Positions 48,036 through 57,300 of a DNA stretch of 60,000 nucleotides are shown here, in pieces. The position numbers and the translations under genes were made by a program. The notes beneath the pieces are model-generated. The model was given only the letters and a program-made list of their open reading frames with translations, did no database searches and was not told the origin of the DNA. This stretch comes from Branchiostoma floridae (Eukaryota; Chordata; Leptocardii; Amphioxiformes; Branchiostomatidae), in assembly GCF_000003815.2 (NCBI RefSeq), contig NC_049987.1, forward strand, positions 11,990,778-12,050,777, written 5' to 3'. Each line of letters starts with the position of its first letter. Position 1 is the stretch's first letter.

Positions 48036-48062
48036 CGCCGCCATGTTCTGTTCATGACGTCA
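48036..48062 (+). promoter_or_regulatory. putative TATA-less promoter elements (YY1-like and CRE)
   Basis: CGCCGCCATGTT (48036-48047) resembles a YY1 site and TGACGTCA (48055-48062) is a perfect cAMP-response element. An ETS-like CCGGGAA follows at about 48067. These motifs cluster 110-140 bp before the ATG at 48175, and no TATA box is seen, as in many broadly expressed genes. Binding is inferred from the motifs only. Confidence 0.5.
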
Positions 48063-48174
48063 CCATCCGGGAACTTCGGGTCATAGTTCGAATTCGAGCC
48101 TCACGCGGGAAAAGTGAAAGTGTTTAGCTGTCAGTGAATATTTTTGGTGTCTTTTATCCCTGTAAAAGCTCGTT

Positions 48175-51100
48175 ATGGCCGCCAACTGGAGCTCTGACTG
48201 GTCAGATGAGGAAACGGTACTCCTGATATCTATCTGGGGGGATCAGAAGATCCAGGAGAAACTCGATAGATTTTGTAGAAAACAAGAAGTCGTTTTCAGA
48301 GAAATTTCCAAGGCCATGAGGGAGGGCGGCTTCGACAAGACAGCCGCCCAGTGCCAATCGAAGACCGAGGCGCTGCGTACGAATTATCACGACGTGCTGG
48401 ACCACAACCACATGAGCCGCGGGAGAGACTGCATCACCATGCCGTTCTTCAGCGAACTGGATGAGTTCCTCCGCCATCGCCCGACTTCCAGGCCTAGACT
48501 CGTAATAGAGAGTATGGTGCTAACCGAAGACGAGTCGGATTCAGAAGACAGCGACGACAACACCAACTCAAGCTCTGACTGGTCAGATGAGGAAACGGCA
48601 CTCCTGATATCTATCTGGGGGGATCAGGAGATCCAGAAGAAACTCATCCCGAAGAAACTCGATAAAGTTAATGGAAAACAGAAAGTTTTCGAAGAAATTT
48701 CCAAGGCCATGGGGGAGGGCGGCTTCGACAAGACAGCCGCCCAGTGCCGATGGAAGACCAAGGCGCTGCGGTGGAAGTATAACGACGTGCTGGACCACAA
48801 CCAGTTGAACGGGAGAAATAAGTGGATCACCATGCCTTTCTTTAGCGAACTGGATCAGTTCCTCCGCTATCTCCCGATCAGACGTAGACCGAGTTCTGCC
48901 GAATACGACTCAGATTCAGGAGACAGCGACGACAACACTTCTCTCGACTGCAGCGATCTGAGTGGAAGCGAAAATGATGGAGGTACAGAACACGCCAAAT
49001 TTTCCTAGCCATGTTAGCAAATGTTCTAACTACAGACTTTCTAAAACTTTCCGTAGTAACGTTAGATTTATGAAAGTTTATTTCTCCGTGAGTGATGTGA
49101 ATGTGGCGTCTGTATGTAACGTTAGCCAGCCTATTGTCTTGTATAGTAGCTCTGGTAGACTAATTTAGCTCTTTATCACTTCAATCAAGGAAGTTTTGTC
49201 ACCTTCATAAAGCCTCCATGTTTTAGTTTAATGTGTTAACAAGAACACAGGGTCTTTCTTCATACATAGTTACATAACAAAAGTATTCCTGCATTCATAC
49301 ATAAAAAAGAAAGGACAAATGGTCACTGTTACACCATTATTATCTGTACCTTACAGATCAATCAGACTCGGACTCAGATGACAGCCAGTCGTCAAGGTCA
49401 TCAACATCATCTTCTGGATCCAATGTTGGTGATAACAACGGTAATAATTTTTTTTTCTATTTTGCTTTTGGACAGACGAAGACAATTTGACACTGCACTC
49501 AAGTTTTGTAACTTATAAGTTATATTAACAGTGCCACATACACGGTACAGACAGAAGGCACCCATTTTTACACGTGGGTGAAGTGAGGAAGGTCATGTTA
49601 AGTGCCTTTCCCAAGGGCACAATGTCGGAGCTGGGCACGGCGGGGATCGAACTCAGAACCTCTATGTTCCGAGCGGAACGCTCTACCAGTTACGCCACGC
49701 CCGACAACAACGGTAATGATTTTAAAATCAGACTAGCGCTATGCAAAGTAGATAATTCTTTCCACATCCTGCCTTGTCTTTTCACTGTTGTTTACGGTAA
49801 TCTGTGTCTGTGCATAACAAATATATGTATACATTTGTTTGACAAGAATATATCAACAAATAAAGCAGAAAAGCATTTAACAATGGCCAGATTGTGTTAA
49901 TACCTGGTGTCAATGGCACTGTAAACGCCATAAACGGATTTACTTTCGTGATAGCGGGAAAATGGAGTGTTAGCGGTGGTTTTAAGTTTGTGGTAGCGCC
50001 ATAGACTGTAGTCAAAAACAATAATGGAAAAATGCTTGCTGCAGTGGTTTTAAGTTTGCGGTGAAGTGGCCACTGCAAAAACCGCGAACATAAAACCACC
50101 GCAAACATTTCTACATTTACAGTTTATATTAAAACATGACTCTTCTGTCTTCAGCACCACAGGCAAAAAGAGGCAAGTTTTCATCTGCTTTGCGACGCCG
50201 AGGTTAGTATAACATAATGATCATAATGATCAATTCAGTTCAGTTCAGTTCATCCTTCCGGTGACACTATAAAGTTTTTCCAGATGGCTCTGTTACGCAT
50301 GACAGACAGGAGGTCTCCATCATGATCAATTAATTTCTATCAAAATGTTTTCATTGCTGCAACAATTTCAACTTTGCTCATTTTTCTGTATGTACAGGTG
50401 GCAATGGAACCCGTCAAAAGAGGAACAAGATGAAAGCGGCCCTGGAGGCTTTTGCCAAGGGTCTTCAATCCTCCTACAGCAAGTCCATTGAGGAAGACTT
50501 TAAGTTTCAGCTAGAACTGCAAAAGAAACAGTTTGAACATGAGGTGAACATGTGGAAAAAAATCCTGCAGACCTTTGCAAGTTTTCTGAGACCACTAGCA
50601 TGGCACCAGCCCCAGGGTCCTGCACCAGTACAGCTGCAAGGAGCATGGGGGAGTGCTGGTCAGCAGCAGCCTTACAGTGGGGGTGGTGCTGGTCCGGTTC
50701 CCCCACGGGGCCAGGTGCAGCGCTACATTGGGGGGTTGGGTGGACCCAGTCCGGTCCCCCCACAGGGGCAGGTGCAGCCCTATAGTGGTGGGTGTCCGGT
50801 CACCCCACAGGGTCAGCAGCAGCCTTACCGTGGGGGGTGGGGTGGTGCCGGTCCAGTCCCTCCACAGGGGCAGGTGCAGCGCTACAGTGGGGGGTGGGGT
50901 GGTGCCAGTCTGGTTTCCCAACAGGGGCAGGTGCAGCCCTATAGTGGTGGTCCGGTCTCCCCACAGGGGCAGATGCAGTGCTATGNNNNNNNNNNNNNNN
51001 NNNNNNNNNNNNNNNNNNNNNNNNNNNNNNNNNNNNNNNNNNNNNNNNNNNNNNNNNNNNNNNNNNNNNNNNNNNNNNNNNNNNNTCCCCTCACAGGGGG

Positions 51101-51201
51101 AGGTGCGGCCCTATGGCAGGATGTGGGGTGGTGCTGGTCCCACACCCCTCCAGCAGGGGCCAGTAGATGGAACTGGTGTGAATTGGCAGATGACATGTTA
51201 A
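48175..51201 (+). CDS. tandem Myb/SANT-like (trihelix) domain protein with Pro/Gly/Gln repeat tail
   Basis: Exons 48175-48982, 49357-49440, 50155-50202 and 50398-51201; all junctions are phase 1. Residues about 6-100 and 127-230 are two copies of a Myb/SANT-like DNA-binding domain (DWSDEET-LLISIWGD...FDKTAAQC...K--ALR--Y-DVLDHN). The WS-D-E start, the central AAQC-x-x-K and a final FF-ELD-FLR are typical of the Myb_DNA-bind_4 group. Acidic serine-rich linkers follow each copy. Exons 3-4 add a basic stretch (AKRGK, RQKRNK) and a predicted helix (FKFQLELQKKQFEHEVNMW), then minisatellite-coded repeats of PPQGQVQPYSGG. A 100-N gap interrupts the repeats, so length is unknown. Judging by the repeat frame after the gap, the protein ends VNWQMTC at 51201. 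Such proteins bind DNA and often derive from transposon accessory factors; the target here is unknown. Confidence 0.8.
49431..49451 (+). repeat. left target-site duplication containing the exon 2 splice donor
   Basis: The block GAYAACAACGGTAATRATTT plus T occurs here and at 49703-49723 with two differences in 21 positions. The exon 2 donor (ACG/GTAATA) lies inside it. The copies bracket the SINE at 49452-49702. Confidence 0.85.
49452..49702 (-). mobile_element. tRNA-derived SINE inserted at the exon 2 donor of the Myb/SANT gene
   Basis: On the minus strand the element starts GGGCGTGGCGTAACTGGTAG at 49702. An A box (TGGCGTAACTGG) and B box (GAGTTCGATCC) follow, then GGCACTTAACATGACC, CTTCCTCACTTCACCC and a tail ending GTCTGTCCAAAAGC and an A-rich run. 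It is flanked by a 21-bp direct duplication. Head, body and tail match the copy at 58784-59066. Non-autonomous, presumably mobilised by a LINE. Confidence 0.88.
49703..49723 (+). repeat. right target-site duplication, a second copy of the splice donor
   Basis: Carries the last bases of exon 2 and the donor again (AACAACG/GTAATGATT), now stranded inside intron 2 about 272 bp downstream. If used, it would add the SINE to the message. Confidence 0.8.
49918..50123. mobile_element. 206-bp inverted-repeat element (MITE-like) in intron 2
   Basis: The ends ACTGTAAACG and CATTTACAGT are inverted complements, and the interior carries repeated GTGGTTTTAAGTTTG and complementary AACATAAAACCACCGC segments. 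This gives a compact foldback structure. No target duplication was clear. Confidence 0.6.
50640..50985 (+). repeat. minisatellite coding for Pro/Gly/Gln repeats
   Basis: At least six units of about 45-66 nt, each containing a variant of CCACAGGGGCAGGTGCAG then a TACAGTGG-type segment, encode PPQGQVQPYSGG with GGWGGAGP spacers. Unit length varies in multiples of three. The array runs into a 100-N gap, where assembly probably collapsed. Confidence 0.85.
50986..51085. other. assembly gap (100 N) inside the coding minisatellite
   Basis: Placeholder. The repeat phrase resumes after it in a different frame from before it, showing that the true missing length is not a placeholder-sized 100 bases. 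Confidence 0.97.
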
Positions 51202-51265
51202 TAGTAGTAGAATGTTGACATGTAGGAACTAGTTGAAGATATCAGGTTTCTCTTTTGTGCTCAGA

Positions 51266-51605
51266 AAAAGTATTTTGTTACAGTAGACTAATCATTATTA
51301 TTTTTCTATTGTCAGAAAAAATTACAGAAAACTGTTTGATACATAGGGAAGGAAAAGTATATCATTGCAGTAGACTTCTTATTATGGTTATTTTATTTGT
51401 CATACAGAAAACTGTTTTACTTAGGGATGAAAAGTATACTTTTTTCAGTAGACTTCCTATTATCGTTTGTTTCATTTGCCATACAGAAAACTGTTAAGTA
51501 CTAACTACTAAGGGAAGAAAATGTATATTGTTGCAGTAGAGTTCTTGTTATCGTTATTCCATTGTCATACAGAAGACTTAAGTACTCAAGGAAGAAAAGT
51601 ATGTA
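51266..51605 (+). repeat. four-copy tandem repeat downstream of the Myb/SANT coding region
   Basis: Units of about 80-90 bp repeat the order AAGTAT..TT, CAGTAGA(C/G)TT, TTATTAT/TTATCGT, CATACAGAAAACTG, AGGGA(A). They lie in the probable 3'UTR, between the stop at 51201 and an AATAAA at 51719-51724. Confidence 0.8.
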
Positions 51606-51718
51606 CAGTACATACTACACAAAATCAAATGCCGTATTGGCAATCTACAATCTTCATTGTAGTAACTAGTTGTGAATAGTAGGTTTCTGTTAACTACTCA
51701 GGGAATGTTGCTGTTGCA

Positions 51719-51724
51719 ATAAAC
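51719..51724 (+). terminator. possible polyadenylation signal of the Myb/SANT gene
   Basis: AATAAA about 520 bp past the stop codon. The segment has no other signal of this kind earlier, but the 3' end is not otherwise defined. Confidence 0.4.
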
Positions 51725-52002
51725 TCATTATCATTATTCCATTCATTGTTTAATGTTTGATGGCATATACAGAAAAAAAATACATACTCCAGAAATGCTA
51801 TATGGACAATTTACAAGTTGTACTTTAGTCACCCAAGGTCTAACCGTTTCTATCCAAGTCTATGACAAGAGCCGTTTCCCCATTCCCATTTGGCAATTCG
51901 GCGGTCGTTAAGCCACCTTTGCGGTTGCGGCAGGTAGCGGTACTGCAGATGAGGCTCTGATAGGGTTTATACTCGTGGACATGTAAAAGACATGCGGGAT
52001 AT

Positions 52003-52251
52003 CTATCTTGTCAGGTTTTCGTTTTGCCAGCTAGCCAAAGGATAATCCAAGGCAGCGAGCGTAAGGAGTCCCGATAGTAATCGGATGGCAATCATTTCAC
52101 CTGGGATAGCCAAAGAAATCATGACCAAACAGAAGCCAGAATAAGCAGCCAGTTCAGTGACCTCTAACATAATGTTCTCTGCAGTCAGCACATCCACAAA
52201 GCTGTATGAATAGTAACATAAAACCATTAAGTACATCGCATGTTGTAACAT
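52003..52251 (-). CDS. uncertain hydrophobic open frame
   Basis: An 82-codon minus-strand frame starting MLQHAMYLMVLCYYSYSF and containing two likely membrane helices (AAYSGFCLVMISLAIPG and IRLLSGLLTLAAL). A block inside it is bordered by a good acceptor (TTCATACAG) and a donor-like CCAG/GTGAAA, so it might be one exon of a membrane protein. I recognise no family, and AT-rich DNA often yields hydrophobic frames by chance. Confidence 0.2.
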   Translation of the reverse strand: MLQHAMYLMVLCYYSYSFVDVLTAENIMLEVTELAAYSGFCLVMISLAIPGEMIAIRLLSGLLTLAALDYPLASWQNENLTR

Positions 52252-52440
52252 ATCTGTTCCTTGGTACGTTTTTTTGAAAACAGTTTTAAAACAACAGACT
52301 AGAGCTAGAGAATCTGATTTTTACAAAGCACTCTCTCGATCACTTTCTTAAAGAAAGTGGTAGCCTGGAAATGCCGGCCGCGTAGCGACTTTCAGGGACA
52401 GACCTAAGCTAACAAGGCTGGATTCCAGGCAAGTGGTTGA

Positions 52441-53298
52441 AATGTACACAGATCACTAGACCATGATCGTGTACTAAGAGACCAGGACATAACTTTTGAG
52501 CAACCAAAAATATCATATGAAATTTCTGATTTGGAATTTGTGCTTTTGAATTATTGCAAAATTTCACTCGGCGTACCCAAAAGCTCTGTCAACGCCGCGG
52601 TCAGGGGTGAGCTAGGAGTTTTCCCACTTTATATTGATTCACAGACACAGATGATAAAATAGTGGCTTAGGTTACATAATCTCCCAAATGACAGACTTGT
52701 AAAGAAAGCATATAATACTTCTGTTGAGCTACAACAAGACTGGGCTGTGCATGTGCAAGATATGTTAAGTAGACATGGTTTCCAAAATGTTTGGCTTAAT
52801 CCTGCTGTTAATGCCAACCGTTTTGGAAATATATTTAAGAACCGTCTGCAAGACACGTTTCTCTCTGGTTGGAGACAAGAATTAAGAAGTTTTAACAAAC
52901 TCAGTACTTATTGTAAAATCAAAAAAGAATTCTGTTTCGAAAAATATCTTTCATCTGTTCAAAACAAATTGTTTAGAAATGACCTAACGAGACTAAAGAT
53001 TAGTGCACACACCTTACAAATTGAAAAGGGCCGACACTACAACATACCAGCCAATGAGAGACTTTGTCCCACATGCCATAATGACATAGAAAATGAATTT
53101 CATTTTGTAATGGATTGTCCGACTTATGAAGAAGACCGTCAAAAGTTATTTCAAAATATTGTATGTAAGTCCGAAATTGTACTACCACATGCTAGGTCAG
53201 AGGTATTCCATTTGATATTATCATGTCCTGTTCATATATCTGCCTACGTTGGCCAATTTATTTACAACTCATTGCAAAAACGAGATAATGCTTTATGA
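52441..53298 (+). pseudogene. non-LTR retrotransposon fragment: C-terminal part of the ORF2/reverse transcriptase protein
   Basis: The frame reads VLLNYCKISLGVPKSSVNAA then VRGELGVFPLYI, is broken by TAG at 52660-52662, and continues WLRLHNLPNDRL to a stop at 53298. Near the end is a zinc-knuckle-like RLCPTCHNDIENEFHFVMDC. Both parts match the region downstream of the reverse transcriptase domain in CR1/L2-like or jockey-like LINEs, as I remember them. The fragment lacks the polymerase and endonuclease domains, so it is a 5'-truncated dead copy. The 3' end is probably near 53440, where AATAAAG is followed by short TTATTCA-type repeats, as is common at ends of such elements. Confidence 0.75.
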
Positions 53299-53440
53299 TA
53301 CTCACTAGATTGTTTATACTGTTATATTATATTACATTAGTTGTTAGTTATTTGTATTAGTATATAGTTGTTCACATTGCCATACATTGTAACTGTTACA
53401 ATTGTTGCGCAATAAAGTTATTCATATTCATATGTGTATC
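53299..53440 (+). mobile_element. 3' tail of the LINE fragment
   Basis: AT-rich tail ending AATAAAG-TTATTCATATTCATATG. The short ATTCA repeat is the kind of terminus used by CR1/L2-type elements. Confidence 0.5.
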
Positions 53441-54225
53441 TTCAGTGTTGATAAACAAGTGTCCGTTGAACAGTTCGCATTGGCCAATGAAAGATCGTGA
53501 GCTGAATGAAACCCAACACCGGATACAGAAACATTATCCAAGACAGCAGGTGTTTAAAGGGAGGTCAGAGGTTATCTCCAAGCGGATGGCAACAGTCGTT
53601 ATATTATACTCCATCTAGCTATAAATAAAAGCATAATGATCAACGTTATATTATCATCTTCTTTGATGGTTATGACTATGTAATTTGCGTGTATAATCTT
53701 CAAGTGATAGTCAATGGCGTTTTCTAGTGGAGTAAGCAGTGATAGTCAAAGGAAAGCGTTTTTAAGGCTTTCTCAAGCGTCGAAAAGGCAGAATCAGCCG
53801 TGTTAACGTTATAGGAGAGATATGTGTAAAAGATCTGACATCGATATGACAGAAATTATTTCTTTAAGATTCAATGTTTCTTAAGATTTTCAGCTTACGC
53901 TAGGTCCATCTCACCTCCATCATAATCAATGAGCGATGGGAATGTACCTTGTCCATAATTAAGGTCGTCCTTTTAAACGCATAGTTCAAATGTAAACACA
54001 CCGCTCTCATCTGCCGTTAGGCTCAAGTTACATTGGATAATTGCAACACACTTAAGGCTAGGAGTGACCTCCTTTCTGTATTGTTCCTTTCACCTTACGT
54101 ACCGGGGAAGCCGGGCGGAAAGGTAATGAAGCTGCACTGTGACGTCAGCCCGGGACCGAATCAGCTGGATATGAAGTAGCGGGGGATAAAGGCGCGGACC
54201 GGTTCGCACCGGTTTGTGTTGATGG
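53441..54225. other. upstream region of the SLC22 gene
   Basis: No gene. The last 130 bp become GC-rich and hold two ACCGGTT words (54198-54204, 54208-54214), close to the Grainyhead consensus AACCGGTT, just before a TATA box. Confidence 0.5.
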
Positions 54226-54232
54226 TATATAA
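54226..54232 (+). promoter_or_regulatory. putative TATA box of the SLC22 gene
   Basis: TATATAA lies 97 bp before the ATG at 54323 in an otherwise GC-rich stretch. That would place transcription start near 54256 and give a leader of about 65 nt. Confidence 0.55.
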
Positions 54233-54322
54233 TTTATGCTAGCGGCGCTAGGTGCCGGGTACAGAATGTTATGAACCAAGCAAGCCGCTCACATTGCCGC
54301 TTACCGGCTCTGCCTCGGTAAA

Positions 54323-57300
54323 ATGGAGTACGACGCGGCGCTGGAGCACCTCGGCCGCTGCGGCCGCTTCCAGAAAATCACCGCCATCGCTATGTCTCTA
54401 GTCGGCATCCCAGCCGGCTTTAACATGGTAGCGATGACTTTTCTGGGGGCTATGACTGACCACCGCTGCCGGCTGCACGACAACAGCCGGGGGTGGGCAA
54501 ACGTGACAGAGGGACTGAACGCCAGTATACCCTGGGAGAATGTCGGGGGAACTTGGAGGCTGAGCCAGTGCAATATGTACGAGGATCCGATAGGAGCTGA
54601 GACAGGAGAGCGGAACGCCACCATAGAGACCTGCAAGTATGGCTGGGTGTACGACCGCAGCCAGTACAGCAGCAGCATCGTCACTGAGGTATTTACATCA
54701 TCCTGACAGAGAGTAAAACAGATAGGAATGTTAAGATGCAACGTGCGTGATCCATATTGAAGGTAGCATCGAAACAAGATAGGAACTGCTCGCGTAAGGG
54801 GTTTTGCGAGCTGAAATAATGCGTCACAGTTAAAGCGTCCAGGGTGTCGTATTTCCGCCAACAAAGCCGGTAGGTCCCTTTGTTTGCGTCTCCTCGCCAA
54901 GGCCGCTGCAGTGAGACTGATACGTTTGCGGTGTAAATGTGGTGAAACACAATCACGATAAAGGGAACAATTGAAGCGAATAAAACGTTTGTATAGTTTT
55001 GTAAATGATTAATACAGTGTGATTTTGAAAGACCAGAGGTTGTACATTTCTGGGCAGTTCGCCATGTCTTTTCAGTTGTGTGACAAATGCCGCTTTAAGC
55101 TGAGGATGCCAGGCAGCTGCTAGAACCATTCTACTGAAAAACAACCTCAGCACAACCAAGGAGCTTTTATCAGTGATAAAAGCTCCTTGGCACAACACAG
55201 CCTTTATGTGTTACCAACAGGCTTGGAAAAGTTACAATTGTAATCCTTAAATTCTCCGTCTGCCTTTCAAAGCGTCTTAACCATTGGTTAATGAAAGGCT
55301 ATGGATATCAGTAACAAATGCGGTAATTGTTCGGCTCACTGTCGTTACAAGGTCACTTAAACAATACAATTCCCTGTGATGCTCATACCTTATTCATACC
55401 CATGCATGTGCAATTATTTTTCAGTACATAAATAGATCTCATTGCACTGATACTAGTGATAGGAGATGTTTTTGCCTGTGAAACTCACATCGGAAATTGT
55501 CATCGATTGTTGTGGTGCTTAATTATTATGCTTTCTCACTGTAATAAATATATTCAGATCACATAACTGTGTTTATCTGATCCATCATGTAATTTTCTCT
55601 TTCCCATTTCGGGTTCGATACACCGTGAGTGGGAACAGTGGTACTAGGGGCCTGCGCATATGCACTTCTTATGTTGTTGTTTCCATAGTATGATGCAATT
55701 CGGTGGTCCCAACATGCAGCCTTCGCGTATGGGGTCGGGAAAGAAAGGGCAAAAAAGATCTATTGAATAACTTATGAAAAATATTATTTCTCAAACACAT
55801 TGACTTGTTTGCCTTCTGAATCACTTTTGAGCCTGAAACGAAATTTTTCTCCTGTATGTTTGCATAATCGCAAATCAGTGCTCCTCCCAACCAAGAATAT
55901 AAAACGCCGGTGTTACTAGCAGGTTTGCTAAAGGTAGCAAGCTCTCTGGGTCTTTTCGCTTTTTTTTTTGTCGCAATACACTTTTACTGGCCATTTCAAG
56001 CGGCAGCACAAACGACCCAGTACAAAAAGGAATTGCCAGCAATATTGTATTATGGGAAGAAGAAAAACGGGAAAAGTTCCAGAGAGCCTGCTATGGAGGC
56101 TATGCTGAGGGGGCTACCGAACCCATACTAAATACATCCGCATGAAGAACAAACATGCACCGAGCACTCACGTGTTTGGGGTAGTCACTACACATGGGCG
56201 TCATGGGATGGATAAAGCCTTTCAGGATTGCACAGCTTCAACCATAAGGGTCATTGACCTACTTGCATCAGGTTGCAAGAACTAGAAATTCAATGCAAAT
56301 GAACAAGTGTTTTTTGCATATTTTCGTAAATGTTTTTATACGGGAATATATAGGTGCAAATATCTGTCTCCGGACAACAACTGATTCTGTGCAGTGTCAG
56401 ATATTTCCGAAACGGAAGACCAGCCAAGAGACGCCAGTCTGTCTGTCTTCATCCCTCAAGCCAGATTGGAACTACCTGGCACAGCACAAATCAATTGATT
56501 TTAGATGCATATCCAGTTTAATCCACGCATAATTGAGCTGAGAAACTTTTCACCCGCTTTCTTTTATTCCAATTAAAAAACCCTCTACTGATGTGAAGAG
56601 CTTCCATCGTTGTAGATTTCGTCCATAAACTTGATGAAGATAACGTTATATGAGCATTTAGTTTTCGATAGATCATACAAGCGGTCTCCCGTTCGATGCA
56701 TAATGCACATAGCGTGACTTCAAGTAAAGTGGAAACTCCACCAGTGAAATGATATGTCTTATAGTGTAAGATGCAGTTGTATACAGTGTCTATCCAGTCC
56801 AGCTAGACAATATTGTTCTTCTTACTCCATCCATCCCTTGGAATGTAGAACCGTCCCAAACACACGTTCTTCACGCATGAGGTCACCAAATCGATATATG
56901 GAGATCGCCTCTGACTCGATTTGGTGAGGATGAATTTATGGAGAATTGGGTTAACTTCGGCGGGCGCCATTCTGGCTACAAAACCCAAGCAAAAAATGAC
57001 TCTGTGACTCCTCATTGTCTCCAGAAATATCACAAGGTCATCTTAAGGGGCCCTCCAGTTCCGGTAAAGCTGTGATGGCATATCAATCACGGATGGTCAA
57101 AGTCAAGCCCCAGTGTCGTGATTGATCTTCAGCACCTAGTGGTGGTGGATTGTATCCCAGATATACTGACGTCCGTTAGCTTGTATATGTTACATCCTAT
57201 AGCTACCGACTGCGTTTTCCAATTAGAGTGTACATCTAACAGGAATAGATAACAAGCTACCAGCCGTTATTCTCCAAGCATAGGTTGGGTGGCGGAGATA

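Noticed and set aside
55910-56131. 73-codon frame with a hydrophobic start in SLC22 intron 1
   Set aside because: No ATG start and no recognisable relative; unsupported by splice sites.
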